This document shows, piece after piece, positions 8,137 through 16,906 of a DNA stretch of 45,822 nt; positions within the stretch are counted from its first letter, which is position 1; each line of letters starts with the position of its first letter. The position numbers were made by a program, and so were the translations under genes. This stretch comes from Clostridia bacterium. Lineage in GTDB: Bacteria > Bacillota_A > Clostridia > Christensenellales > Aristaeellaceae. The notes below the pieces were generated by a model, which saw only the letters and a list, made by a program, of their open reading frames with translations, was not told where the DNA came from and searched no databases. Location of the stretch: contig JAFRJF010000105.1 in the NCBI GenBank assembly GCA_017432405.1, positions 1-45,822 of the forward strand, in the 5' to 3' direction.

Positions 8137-8584
8137 CTATAACGTCAAGGAGTATGCGACACTTCGAAGCCGGCCATCCCCGAAGGCGCCGGCGCTTAGA
8201 AAGCTCTATCTGGGAGATAGAGTAACGATTATATCCAGGGAAGCCTATAAGGCCGACGACATGGATTTTGTCTGTGTTGAAACCAAGGATTATGAGGTTG
8301 GCTACGTATGGCTGAACTGCATACAGGCAACAGGGTTTGAATACGATGAATATAATCAGCGTGATATTGGCTATGGCTACCTGATCTCAAGCGAAGGGCT
8401 TCATTCAAATCTGCGCACGGGTCCCGGTACCAATTATCCTGCCATTGGCTATCTCTTCGGGGGCGAAGCGGCCCCCTATCTCGGGCGGTATGAGAAAGAC
8501 AGGAGTGGCCGGGTTTGGTACTGCTGCAGGGTAGATGACATGGTGTGTTGGATTTCTTCGAAGGTTGTCGATCTGCGCCACTGA
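8081..8584 (+). pseudogene. SH3b-domain protein, N-terminus lost
   Basis: The frame is open from about 8081 to a TGA at 8582-8584 but has no convincing start; the first ATG in frame is at 8261, inside a domain. From about 8114 it reads RIYNVKEYATLRSRPSPKAP, a bacterial SH3 repeat, and a second one follows (GLHSNLRTGPGTNYPAIGY...VWYCCRVDDMVCWIS). Such domains bind cell-wall peptides in secreted proteins. No signal peptide or catalytic domain is present. The upstream half is replaced by the permease remnant on the opposite strand. It could be translated from 8261 as a 107-residue protein, but that would cut the first SH3 repeat. Confidence 0.6.
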
Positions 8585-8719
8585 TCATGCGCCTGTTGTA
8601 TCGTTCCGATACTGGAAACGCATAACATCCCGGTATGGAAAAAACGCATGATTGGGTGGTAGGATAGCGAGGTATATTTACGGACTGACAATTTCACAGA
8701 AAATTATTTCTGAAAAGTA

Positions 8720-8748
8720 TTGCATTTGCCACCGCGTTATGCTATAAT
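8720..8748 (+). promoter_or_regulatory. promoter of tRNA-Ser
   Basis: TTGCAT (8720-8725), a 17-nt spacer and TATAAT (8743-8748), 53 nt before the tRNA. The rest of the 8585-8719 gap holds only a short GTATCG/CGATAC inverted repeat and no gene. Confidence 0.75.
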
Positions 8749-8801
8749 ATCATCCGTTGGTTGATTCGGGGTTGACCACCCTGGATCGCAAAATTGAATA
8801 T

Positions 8802-8891
8802 GGAGAAGTCGCCTAGCTTGGTCGAGGGCGCACGACTGGAAATCGTGTAGGCGTCAAAAGCGTCTCGAGGGTTCGAATCCCTCCTTCTCCG
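8802..8891 (+). tRNA. tRNA-Ser (GGA anticodon)
   Basis: 90 nt. The acceptor stem GGAGAAG (8802-8808) pairs with CTTCTCC (8884-8890), followed by discriminator G. The anticodon loop CTGGAAA gives anticodon GGA, reading UCC/UCU serine codons. A long variable arm (AGGCG..GCGTCT) and the TTCGAAT loop fit class II tRNA-Ser. No CCA is encoded. Confidence 0.95.
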
Positions 8892-8899
8892 CTTCAAAA

Positions 8900-8933
8900 C
8901 AATGAGGGTATCGCTTTCGCGATACCCTCATTG
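8900..8933 (-). terminator. terminator of the radical SAM gene
   Basis: A perfect 15-bp stem (8900-8914 with 8919-8933) and a 4-nt loop. On the minus strand it is followed by TTTTGAAG, fitting termination of the gene ending at 8945. It also lies just past the tRNA and may stop that transcript too. Confidence 0.75.
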
Positions 8934-8944
8934 CTATAGAAACA

Positions 8945-9823
8945 TTACAGATCAAACATGCTCATCTGCACATGCTTTGATGGAAATTCGTGCATAAACC
9001 CGAAGCAGTCCTCCGGGGTGGACAGCATGCCGTTGGTCTTGCAGATCCCGTTGAAAACGCGCCGAAGCGCCTTCGCGTTCGGGCTGGGCAGCGCGTAGGC
9101 ATTGCCGTATTGCCGGATATAGCGCGCCTTCATGCCGGGAAAGTGTTTGTCCAGCGCCGCGTAGTAGTATTCCCGGTCGCCGTCCCGAAGCGTCATACCC
9201 ATGCCGAAATCGATGATGCCCTTTACGCCGACCCTGGCACATTCGTGCAGGATCGCGGTGATGTTTTCTTCCGTGTCGTTGATGTAGGGGAGTATGGGCG
9301 TCAGCCAGACCACCGTGGGAATGCCCCTTTCCCGCAGCAGCGCCAGTACCTCGATGCGGCGCTGCGTGTTGCATACCTTTGGCTCGAGTATCGAGCACAG
9401 CGCTTCGTCATAGGTCGTCAGGGTCATCTGCACGACGCATCTGGAGGAGCGGTTGATCTCGTCCAGCAGGTCGATGTCACGGAGGATGCGATCTGATTTC
9501 GTCTGTATCGCCGCGCCGAAGCCGTTGTTCAGTATGATCTCCAGGCATTTGCGCGTCAGGCCCAGCGTCGCCTCGCAGTGCATGTATGGATCCGACATCG
9601 AACCGGTGCCGATCATGCACTTTTGTCGCTTGGATCTCAGGGCTCTGTCCAGCAGCGCCGGCGCGTTCTGCTTTACCTCGATGTCCTCGAAGGGGTGGGT
9701 GAACTGGTAGCACCGGCTTCGGCTGTCGCAGTAGACGCAGCCGTGGGTGCAGCCACGGTAGATGTTCATGCCGTAATGCCCCTTGCTGCCGGTCAGTATG
9801 CCCTTTGCGTTGACAAAATGCAT
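8945..9823 (-). CDS. SPL-family radical SAM protein
   Basis: 292 residues from ATG 9823, which matches how this family begins (MHFVNAKGILTGSKG). An alternative ATG at 9844 has no ribosome site. The radical SAM cluster motif CTHGCVYC (Cys 25, 29, 32) is followed by DSRSRCYQ, GSMSDPYMHCE and LTPILPYINDTEENI. It belongs with the COG1533 proteins annotated as spore photoproduct lyase-like or DNA repair photolyase-like; the true substrate of this shorter group is not established. It ends QMSMFDL. The gene stands alone between a terminator and a repeat cluster. Confidence 0.85.
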   Translation of the reverse strand: MHFVNAKGILTGSKGHYGMNIYRGCTHGCVYCDSRSRCYQFTHPFEDIEVKQNAPALLDRALRSKRQKCMIGTGSMSDPYMHCEATLGLTRKCLEIILNNGFGAAIQTKSDRILRDIDLLDEINRSSRCVVQMTLTTYDEALCSILEPKVCNTQRRIEVLALLRERGIPTVVWLTPILPYINDTEENITAILHECARVGVKGIIDFGMGMTLRDGDREYYYAALDKHFPGMKARYIRQYGNAYALPSPNAKALRRVFNGICKTNGMLSTPEDCFGFMHEFPSKHVQMSMFDL

Positions 9824-9862
9824 GGGATACCGTTTTCCTTTCATTTTTATCTGTTCAGTCTT

Positions 9863-10002
9863 GGCGGCAGGTTGCCGACGCTGCGGTGGGAGACATGTGT
9901 CATGGCGGCAGGTTGCCGACGCTGCGTGGGAGACATGTGTCATGGTGGCAGATTGCCGCCGCTACGATGGAAGGCGCGTGTAGCGGCGGCAATCTGCCGC
10001 CA
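9863..10002. repeat. REP-like palindrome cluster A
   Basis: Four copies of an imperfect palindrome with core GGCGGCA-n3-TGCCGCC. Three read in one orientation (starting near 9863, 9904 and 9945) and one inverted (about 9980-10002). The first two sit in a tandem unit of about 41 bp that also contains TGGGAGACATGTGTCAT. The same core recurs at 29.5 kb. The block lies between the radical SAM gene and the anti-sigma gene. Confidence 0.75.
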
Positions 10003-10035
10003 TTGAAGGCGCACAGCCATCCGGAACAGGAACAA

Positions 10036-10773
10036 TTACCCGCGATTCTTCATTGCGACGTTGGCCACCAGCACGCCGAGGGCTGCGATGACGAGCAGCG
10101 AGATGAGCATAGTGAAGCCCAGGCCCTTCTGGTGCAGGCTGATCACGTTCATCATGTTTCCGAACAGTATGAAATCCACCGCCAGTACCAGCAGCGCCTT
10201 GTTGCGGCCCTCGACCCAGGGGCGAAGGGGCTTCGCCTTGATGGCGAAGGGCATGAAGATCACCGCAAGGCCGAAGATCGACGCCGAGGCGGCCACGAAG
10301 AACCAGTCGCCGCGGGTGTACAGAGCGCAGACGGCCAACAGTATCACGAGGCTTCCGCAGAAGGCGCACAGCGTCCAGAACAGCTTGTTCTCGGGCGCCA
10401 TGATCGGCACGACGGTCAGCGAGGCCACCACCAGCATGGCCGCGACGACGATGTAAAACCAATCCAGCGTCCTTTCGGAGGTCAGGTTCACGATCAGGCA
10501 AATCAGTATCGGGATCATGAAGAGCGCCGAGATCACGCTGCCCGTGGCGGCGGAGCGACGCTTGAAGCGCCGGGCCTGGTCCCTGATGACCAGCGACTTT
10601 TCACTCTTGAGCGCGCTCTCTGCCTCGCTGGCGCGGATATCCTCCAGGTACGCCGCACAGTCGGGGCAGGTCTCCAGGTGCTCGTCTATGATTTCCCGGC
10701 TCGATGGGCTGCACACGCTGTCGAGGTACAGCGGCAGTATATCGCGGACGATCTCACATTCCTTATTCATCAT
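10036..10773 (-). CDS. membrane anti-sigma factor, zinc-finger type
   Basis: 245 residues. The cytoplasmic N-terminus has the anti-sigma zinc motif HLETCPDC (His-x3-Cys-x2-Cys, residues about 32-39) preceded by ILPLYLDSVCSPSSREIIDE. From about residue 75 there are five to six hydrophobic helices, so the protein is embedded in the membrane. It overlaps the sigma gene by 11 nt, which supports translational coupling. It should hold the adjacent ECF sigma factor inactive until a membrane signal arrives. The signal cannot be told from the sequence; the membrane part has no recognisable extracellular domain. Confidence 0.88.
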   Translation of the reverse strand: MMNKECEIVRDILPLYLDSVCSPSSREIIDEHLETCPDCAAYLEDIRASEAESALKSEKSLVIRDQARRFKRRSAATGSVISALFMIPILICLIVNLTSERTLDWFYIVVAAMLVVASLTVVPIMAPENKLFWTLCAFCGSLVILLAVCALYTRGDWFFVAASASIFGLAVIFMPFAIKAKPLRPWVEGRNKALLVLAVDFILFGNMMNVISLHQKGLGFTMLISLLVIAALGVLVANVAMKNRG

Positions 10774-11251
10774 TCTCCATCCTTTCCTTCAGCTTCGCGC
10801 GGGCGCGATGAAACGTGACGCGGGCCCAGTTTTCGGTCTTGCGGAAGATCCGCCCGATCTGCGCGAAGGACAGCTCGCCGAATACCCGAAGCTCGAATAC
10901 CTCCCGATAGGGCTCTTCCAGCGCGTGAAGCGCCATGTGGACCCGGAAGGAATCGTCCTTCTCCACGGCGGTCTGCTCGACGGCCTTTTCCCGGGCGACG
11001 GCCTCCTCCGGCAAATCGCCGAAACGACCCTGCCGGCGCTTCTCGTCGACGGCCAGGTTTTTGGCGATCGCGCAGAGCCACGTGACCTCGTCGGATTCGC
11101 CCCGGAAGCTGTTCAGCTTTGAGAAGGCCCGGAAGAAGGTCTCCTGGGTGATCTCCTCCGCCTGGTGGCGATCACGGGTCAGGGTCATGGCGTAGGAAAA
11201 CACCCGCATGTAACAGGCCTCGTAGAGCCGTTCGCAGGCCTCGTTGTTCAC
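10763..11251 (-). CDS. ECF-type RNA polymerase sigma factor
   Basis: 162 residues from a GTG at 11251, preceded by AGGGGGTGAT. Region 2 is at about 8-75 (YMRVFSYAMTLTRDRHQAEEITQETFFRAF, TWLCAIAKNLAVDEKRRQ). Region 4 is at about 105-158 (LEEPYREVFELRVFGELSFAQIGRIF with the recognition helix through RVTFHRARAKLKE). It should direct RNA polymerase to a small stress or envelope regulon and is paired with the membrane anti-sigma factor downstream. A possible self-recognised promoter is listed separately. The adjacent MATE exporter gene is on the same strand upstream but separated by 76 nt. Confidence 0.92.
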   Translation of the reverse strand: MNNEACERLYEACYMRVFSYAMTLTRDRHQAEEITQETFFRAFSKLNSFRGESDEVTWLCAIAKNLAVDEKRRQGRFGDLPEEAVAREKAVEQTAVEKDDSFRVHMALHALEEPYREVFELRVFGELSFAQIGRIFRKTENWARVTFHRARAKLKERMENDE

Positions 11252-11288
11252 GTCTCATCACCCCCTCTCTGCTTGTTTCTGTGGGTTG

Positions 11289-11314
11289 GACGGGGATGGG
11301 GAGGGTTCGTTACA
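11289..11314 (-). promoter_or_regulatory. candidate ECF promoter for sigma/anti-sigma operon
   Basis: On the minus strand: TGTAAC, 16 nt, CGTC, the general layout of ECF promoters (AAC -35 and CGTC -10), 38 nt before the GTG start. Autoregulation is typical for such operons but is inferred here. Confidence 0.4.
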
Positions 11315-11327
11315 GTGAATTATAGAT

Positions 11328-12665
11328 TTAACATTGCGCCGCCAGTCGTTCCACGTGCAGCCTCTTCAGCAGTACGACGTATACCACGCTGGACAGCGTC
11401 CATGTGAAGGGGTAGATCCAGAAGGCCAGACGGATGTCGTGCAGGGCCTGGCCGAGGGTGAACAGCACCAGTATGCGCACCGCGCACCAGCAGGTCAGCA
11501 TGATGACCATGGGCGTGACCGGTTTGCCGAGCCCGCGCATCACCGCCGAGGCCACGTGGGAGAAGCCCACCAGGCAGTAAAACAGCCCGCAGACCCTGGC
11601 GCGGCCCGTGCCGAAGCGTATGACCTCGGGGTTCCGGTTGAACAGGCCGATGATCTGTGGCGCGAACAGGAACACCAAGCCGCCGATCAGCTCGATGGTC
11701 ACGATGGTGCAGCCCAGGCCGAAGCGGATGCCCCGGCGCACGCGGTCGTATTCCCGCGCGCCCATGTTCTGGGAGACGAAGGTGGTGACGGCCATCTGGA
11801 ACGCCGTCACCGGCAGAAAGGCGAAGCCCTCCACCTTGGTGGACGCGCCGACGCCCGCCATGGCCAGGCTGCCGAAGGAATTGATGTAGGACTGTATGAG
11901 CAGGTTGGACAGGTCGATCACGCAGGCCTGGAGCGCCGTGGGCAGGCCGTTGCGCACGATATAGCGCAGGTTTTCCGGGTCGATGCGCACCTTCCGGGGA
12001 TCCACTCGGATGCTGCTGTCCACGCGCAGCAGCCGGACAGCCACCAGCAGCATGCTCAAAAACTGGGAGATGATGGTGGCGTAGGCCGCGCCTTCCACGC
12101 CCATGTGGAACGCGGCCACGAACAGCACATCCAGCGCCACGTTCACCAGCGAGCTGATGATCAGGTAGAGCAGGGGATGACGGCTGTCGCCGGAGGCCTG
12201 GAGGATGCCCACCAGCATGTTGTACATCACCAGCCCCGTGGCCCCGGCAAAGTAGACGCGCAGGTACTTGGCGGATTCAACGAACACCTCCGGCGGCGTA
12301 CCCATCCAGCGGAGCATCGTGGGGGTGATGGCCACGCCCAGCACCGAGACCAGCACGCTGAACACCAGGCCCATGGCCACCGTGGTGTGCACGGCCAGGG
12401 AGGTCTGAACGGGGTCGTTTGCCCCGATGTGCCGTGCGATGACCACGCCCGCCCCGGTGGCAAAGCCCATGAAAAAGCCTATGAAGAGATAGGTAAAGGC
12501 GCCGTTTGAGCTCACCGCCGCCAGGGCGTTCTCACCAAGGTAGTTTCCGACGATCAGTGAATCTGCCGTGTTGTAGAGCTGTTGAAACAGGTAGCCTATG
12601 AAGATTGGTATGGCGAAGCCGATGATCTTGCGGCGGATGCTGCCCTTGGTCAATAGTCGGTCCAT
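11328..12665 (-). CDS. MATE-family efflux transporter
   Basis: 445 residues from ATG 12665, chosen because GGAGG lies 6 nt upstream; a longer frame exists but lacks a ribosome site. Twelve hydrophobic segments are visible in two similar halves, and the start IPIFIGYLFQQLYNTADSLIVG is typical of MATE/DinF-type proteins. These export drugs or metabolites using a Na+ or H+ gradient across the plasma membrane. The conserved Gly/Pro-rich loops (MGVEGAAYATIISQ; GVGASTKVEGFAF) are present. The substrate is unknown. The gene stands apart from the TOTE-like gene upstream by about 120 nt. Confidence 0.9.
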   Translation of the reverse strand: MDRLLTKGSIRRKIIGFAIPIFIGYLFQQLYNTADSLIVGNYLGENALAAVSSNGAFTYLFIGFFMGFATGAGVVIARHIGANDPVQTSLAVHTTVAMGLVFSVLVSVLGVAITPTMLRWMGTPPEVFVESAKYLRVYFAGATGLVMYNMLVGILQASGDSRHPLLYLIISSLVNVALDVLFVAAFHMGVEGAAYATIISQFLSMLLVAVRLLRVDSSIRVDPRKVRIDPENLRYIVRNGLPTALQACVIDLSNLLIQSYINSFGSLAMAGVGASTKVEGFAFLPVTAFQMAVTTFVSQNMGAREYDRVRRGIRFGLGCTIVTIELIGGLVFLFAPQIIGLFNRNPEVIRFGTGRARVCGLFYCLVGFSHVASAVMRGLGKPVTPMVIMLTCWCAVRILVLFTLGQALHDIRLAFWIYPFTWTLSSVVYVVLLKRLHVERLAAQC

Positions 12666-12786
12666 AATTGCCTCCAGCGACATATTTTGACAATGCCTAT
12701 TATAACAACATAAGCCGGGTCGATCAACAGTTTTTATGTTGCGAACCGGCATGAGTAGAGCGCGAGTTGCCGTTCACCCTATGGCG

Positions 12787-15678
12787 CTATGATCGTTCAA
12801 TACAATGCGTGTAGTTGTCATTTCCGATAAGTGCCCTTGCAATGCTGCTGCTTACCAGCCGCATGATGCTTTCCTGAGAAGCGCCAAAACTCAACAGATT
12901 GATGCTGCCATACCATACGATACTGTTGTCGATGATGGCATACTTCTGGTGAATGCCTTTCTTACAGACGATATTGACCTTTTGTTGTCTCAAATTCTCT
13001 ATGGCAGTTCGAGCCGCCTTTTCAGAGGAGGCGGGCAGTGATTCCGGTCTGCGGGTCGTGACGGTGACGCGGACCTGTTTCTGCATACACTGTTGTAAGG
13101 TGTTTTCCAGCCATCTTACGCGCTTGGATGTGACATAAGGGCTGACGATGACGACTGTTTCCTTTGCCTGGGAGAGGTCCTGGAGAAAACGATCCTGGAA
13201 GGTATTCTGATCGTAAATAATGTCACTGCTCAGCGATGCATCCTGATCCGAAGCTGCCGTATATCCGATGGCTGAGTAGCCCTTGAGCCGTTTTCGGTAC
13301 ATCTTCTCCAGCATCGCAGTGTGATTGTCGATGTAATCATAGACCCTGACCTCGTGCTTGCCTTCGTGCAACCGGTGCAGTCGTCCGACGTACTGGGCCA
13401 GCGTACCCTGCCAGGAGATCGGCATCGTTAAAAACAGCGTGTCCAACCTGGAATCGTCAAAGCCCTCGCCTATGAATTTTCCTGTGGCACAGATGATGAG
13501 TGGGTTGCCCTGAGGGGCATAACGAAGGACTTGCATCTGTTCCTTCAATTGCTTACCGGTCTGACCACCGAGGAGCATATAGACCTGCATTTCCTGACCT
13601 TGCAAAAGCGCGGTGAGTTTTCGAACATGCTCGGTGCGCTCGCTGAGTATCAGGCAGTTGCGCCCTTGTTTGACACATTCCAGTATATCATCGAGAATCA
13701 AACTGTTGCGCAGGTCATCCTGCGCGATTTGATCGTAATACTGGCTGATGGCAGGGACTTTGCTGTTCTCATCGAGCTGGAAGCGGGTGCCGGTAAAGCG
13801 CGGTATCATCACATGTGTGAAAGGACGGCGTCGGGCTTGCTGCAGGGCGTCCACATTATAGCGTATTGGGCCGAGATACATGTTCAGGATGGGGTGGTGT
13901 CCGTCCTGCCGCTTCGGGGTCGCGGTCAGACCGTAGGTGTACCGGGAGCGAACGGCCTTCATTACCTGTTCAAAGCTGACGGCTGGAACGTGGTGACATT
14001 CGTCGATGATGACCATGCCGTAATCCCGAATCCACGGGCGAATGTCATCTGCCTTACCCATGGATTGCAACATGGCGATGTCGATGATTCCACTGCGTGT
14101 ATCCCTGTTTGCGCCATACAGGCCAATGATCTCCCGCTTCTTCTGCCGTCCCCTGTGATTTGGCAGGCCAGGAAGCGCTTCTTTGACCGTCAGAAACTGT
14201 TCAAGTCGTTCTTTCCATTGGCTCATCAATTGAGAGCGATGTACAAGTATGAGCGTGTTCACCTTCTTCTCAGCGATCATGGCTGCTCCGATGACGGTTT
14301 TGCCGAATGCGGTCGTTGCAGACAGGATCCCGCTATCGTGGGCCGACAGCGCTTCAAACGCGGCGGTTTGTTCTTCACGCAGTGCGCCGTTGAAAGCGAC
14401 ATCGATCGGCCTGCCATGACAGCGCTCATCTTTGATTTCGACGTTTACCTGGTTTGCCTGAAATAAATCCAACATATCATCCAGGCAGCCTCGGGGAATG
14501 GCGAGGAGATTGCCATAGTATTCTGCACAGCAGATTACCCTGGGTGTGTTCCAGACGGGCATGCGCATGGCTTGATTCCGATAGAATTGTGGGTTGGGAA
14601 AGGCAGCTAAGCGCTTCAAACGATTTTGTGCCTGGTTAGAGAATGCATGACTGTGAATGTACAATCGGTCTGCAAGTGTGATCTCAATGGAAGAGGGCAT
14701 GTCTCCGGGCTTCATTTTTATTGGTGCCTGCTGCCATGGCGTGCTTACATCTTCATCATCAACCTGTCGAAGAACTCCAAGAGGAATGATGTGAAGTCCG
14801 GACAAAATGTCGCTGACCTGTGCATTGGAGAGCTTCTGAATGCCTGACAGATAGACCCATTGATCGGAATAAGGCCTCAGCTGTTCATTTACAAAGAGGC
14901 TGCCACCGTGTCGCGCAGCTGCAACCTGCAACGGGAGTGCGATCAGGTTGCCGAACCCACCCTTGGGCATCGTGTCCTGATTCGGAAACATGCGATCATA
15001 GGATTTGAATGAAAGACGGGCGTTGTCCTGCATGGCAAGCGTAAGAATCGAAGCGCCGAGAGTACGTGCTTTGCCTGCGTTTATCGCCTCTGAAAAGAAT
15101 ATCCACAAATGAGCGCCGTTCCCACTGCGTGATATCTCGATTGAGCATGAAATGCCGCGCTTGATGCAGCTGGCCGCGACCATCTGTACATCGGAACGCC
15201 ACTGCTCTTCGTCAAAATCGATGGCAAGGAATCGGCAGGTATCATCCTTCAATAGAGGATAGATTCCCAGTACGCACAGCCCGTGCAGGTGTGCTTCTAC
15301 GGCATCCGGACCATAAGGCAGATACTCTGCTTTTGAGCAGTCTGCGCATCTTCCCTTTGGCTTAAGACAAGCACCAGGTTTCCATTCGTTCTTGCATGCA
15401 GGGCTGTAGCCGGAACGCCCATTCCTGCTCTCCCATCGTCGGGCATAGACGTCGGTTCGGCCCTGAAACAGGGATAGATAAAGCGCTGCTTTTTCGCAGA
15501 GCGAGCTTCGCTTTGTTACAGTATGTGCAGAAAGGGCTGTGAGTTTTTCTCCGTTCATTGCAGAGGATGATGATGGATTTGGAACGGAAATGCCATGCGC
15601 ATGCAACAGAGCTTTCAACATGCTGTTTTCTTCCCGCAATTGTTCCAGTTGCAGCGTGAGTTCATCGGAAGAGAGCAT
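12787..15678 (-). CDS. TOTE-like primase-helicase-PLD nuclease
   Basis: 963 residues from ATG 15678 (AGGAGG 6 nt upstream). Domains in order: a leucine-zipper-like coil (about 4-27); a Cys knuckle (Cys 95, 104, 111, 114); an archaeo-eukaryotic primase core with LAIDFDEE (about 151-158, acidic catalytic pair) and SRSGNGAHLWIFF (183-195); an SF2 helicase with a Walker A-like TTAFGKT (455-461), IIDECHH (557-563), LTATPKR and QYVGRLHR (762-769); and a C-terminal PLD nuclease with one HQK motif (910-912) followed by YGSINLL. This matches the primase-polymerase/helicase/nuclease proteins called TOTE conflict systems, thought to act against foreign nucleic acid. Catalytic residues look intact. No partner gene adjoins it. 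Confidence 0.85.
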   Translation of the reverse strand: MLSSDELTLQLEQLREENSMLKALLHAHGISVPNPSSSSAMNGEKLTALSAHTVTKRSSLCEKAALYLSLFQGRTDVYARRWESRNGRSGYSPACKNEWKPGACLKPKGRCADCSKAEYLPYGPDAVEAHLHGLCVLGIYPLLKDDTCRFLAIDFDEEQWRSDVQMVAASCIKRGISCSIEISRSGNGAHLWIFFSEAINAGKARTLGASILTLAMQDNARLSFKSYDRMFPNQDTMPKGGFGNLIALPLQVAAARHGGSLFVNEQLRPYSDQWVYLSGIQKLSNAQVSDILSGLHIIPLGVLRQVDDEDVSTPWQQAPIKMKPGDMPSSIEITLADRLYIHSHAFSNQAQNRLKRLAAFPNPQFYRNQAMRMPVWNTPRVICCAEYYGNLLAIPRGCLDDMLDLFQANQVNVEIKDERCHGRPIDVAFNGALREEQTAAFEALSAHDSGILSATTAFGKTVIGAAMIAEKKVNTLILVHRSQLMSQWKERLEQFLTVKEALPGLPNHRGRQKKREIIGLYGANRDTRSGIIDIAMLQSMGKADDIRPWIRDYGMVIIDECHHVPAVSFEQVMKAVRSRYTYGLTATPKRQDGHHPILNMYLGPIRYNVDALQQARRRPFTHVMIPRFTGTRFQLDENSKVPAISQYYDQIAQDDLRNSLILDDILECVKQGRNCLILSERTEHVRKLTALLQGQEMQVYMLLGGQTGKQLKEQMQVLRYAPQGNPLIICATGKFIGEGFDDSRLDTLFLTMPISWQGTLAQYVGRLHRLHEGKHEVRVYDYIDNHTAMLEKMYRKRLKGYSAIGYTAASDQDASLSSDIIYDQNTFQDRFLQDLSQAKETVVIVSPYVTSKRVRWLENTLQQCMQKQVRVTVTTRRPESLPASSEKAARTAIENLRQQKVNIVCKKGIHQKYAIIDNSIVWYGSINLLSFGASQESIMRLVSSSIARALIGNDNYTHCIERS

Positions 15679-15724
15679 TTCCATCCTCCTCTGCCGGTTT
15701 TGATTCATGGTTAACGGGTATGAT

Positions 15725-16735
15725 CTATGCGGACTGTCGGCGGACCAGCCGGGCGGCGAGAAGCAGGCTTCTTTCCTCGACATTTTGCTTCTCGATCACG
15801 TTTCTCAATTGAAGAAAGGCTGTATTCCCGATCTGTTCCAGGGGCTGGTCGATCGTGGTCAGGGTGGGGGAGACGAAGGCGGCGAAGTCGTAATTGTCGA
15901 AGCCCACGACGGCGATATCCCGGGGGATGCGCAGGCCCGCCTCGGCGATGGCGCGGCAGACGCCCAGGGCGATGTGGTCGCTCTGGCAGAATATGCCGTC
16001 AGGGGCCGGATCGAGGCGCAGCAGCTCGGCGGCGATATAACAGCTGTGCCCGATGTCCCAGTCACCGGTCTTCACCAGGCGAAGGTCCACCGACATGCCG
16101 GCGTCGATCAGCGCGTGCTGGTAGCCGGAGAAGCGCTTGGTCATGGGGATGGAGTTGATCGGGCCGCTGAGCATGGCGATGCGGCGCTTTCCCAGGGACA
16201 GCAGGTGCTGCGTCGCGATATAGGCGCCCTGCTGATCGTCGGTGTTGACGCTTGCGGCCCCGTCGTTGGTATAGCAGTAGGCGTACACCACCGGGAAGGG
16301 CAGGGTCGGCATGATGCCGGTGACGTCCCGGGGATACTGGGAGATGTAGATGGCGCCCAGCGTCGCCGCGTCCAGCTGGGGCAGCAGTCGCTCCAGCCGC
16401 CGGCGCATCTGCTCCCGGGGTGGGTTGAAGTCCTCCGGGCCGTGGATGATGTCCAGGTTGTACAGCTTGACCTGATACCCGCCTTCCTCTGCGGCGCGAC
16501 AGATGCCCTCCGCGATCTTGGTGCAGAAGATGACGGACAGCGTCTCGACGATCACCGCGATGCCCCTGTGGGGCTGGGCGACGCGGATGCGACTGAAGTC
16601 ATAGCCCATGCGGGTCGCCACTTCGAGGATCTGCTTGCGCCTGGCGTCGCTGACGCGCCCCTTTCCGGACAGGGCGTTTGAAACCGTGGCGGTGGAAAGG
16701 CCCGTTTCCCGGGCGATATCGCTGATCGTAATCAT
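15725..16735 (-). CDS. LacI-family transcriptional regulator
   Basis: 336 residues from ATG 16735 (GGTGGTGATAGGATT upstream). N-terminal LacI helix-turn-helix: ITISDIARETGLSTATVSNAL (about 2-22), hinge near residue 50. The rest is a periplasmic-binding-protein-like sensor (VVYAYCYTNDGAASVNTDD, GIFCQSDHIALGVCRAI, VVGFDNYDFAAFVSPTLTTI). It is divergent from the AraC regulator and the arabinoside uptake operon, so it probably responds to a sugar from that pathway. Target sites are likely in the 16736-16906 gap or upstream of the binding-protein gene. Confidence 0.92.
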   Translation of the reverse strand: MITISDIARETGLSTATVSNALSGKGRVSDARRKQILEVATRMGYDFSRIRVAQPHRGIAVIVETLSVIFCTKIAEGICRAAEEGGYQVKLYNLDIIHGPEDFNPPREQMRRRLERLLPQLDAATLGAIYISQYPRDVTGIMPTLPFPVVYAYCYTNDGAASVNTDDQQGAYIATQHLLSLGKRRIAMLSGPINSIPMTKRFSGYQHALIDAGMSVDLRLVKTGDWDIGHSCYIAAELLRLDPAPDGIFCQSDHIALGVCRAIAEAGLRIPRDIAVVGFDNYDFAAFVSPTLTTIDQPLEQIGNTAFLQLRNVIEKQNVEERSLLLAARLVRRQSA

Positions 16736-16787
16736 AATCCTATCACCACCATCCATTATAGCCCCCGGCCCGGAAAAAGGCAATACA

Positions 16788-16827
16788 AACCTGTTAAACG
16801 CAGGTTAGAATTTAATCATATTAATCA
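16788..16827. promoter_or_regulatory. candidate operators between lacI-type and araC-type genes
   Basis: AACCTG (16788-16793) and CAGGTT (16801-16806) form an inverted repeat around TTAAACG, resembling a LacI-family operator. Just beyond is ATATTAATCA (16818-16827), a decamer that recurs in the promoter of the binding-protein gene. Confidence 0.4.
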
Positions 16828-16906
16828 TGGAATTGTGATTATTTCCCATTGCTATTTTGTCGTCGAAGATGTATGCTTATGGCAGTCAGGTTCGGGAGGG
16901 ATCTCT

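Noticed and set aside
8585..8719. Small gene in the gap before tRNA-Ser
   Set aside because: No frame with a ribosome site and credible composition was seen; only a short inverted repeat and the tRNA promoter are present.
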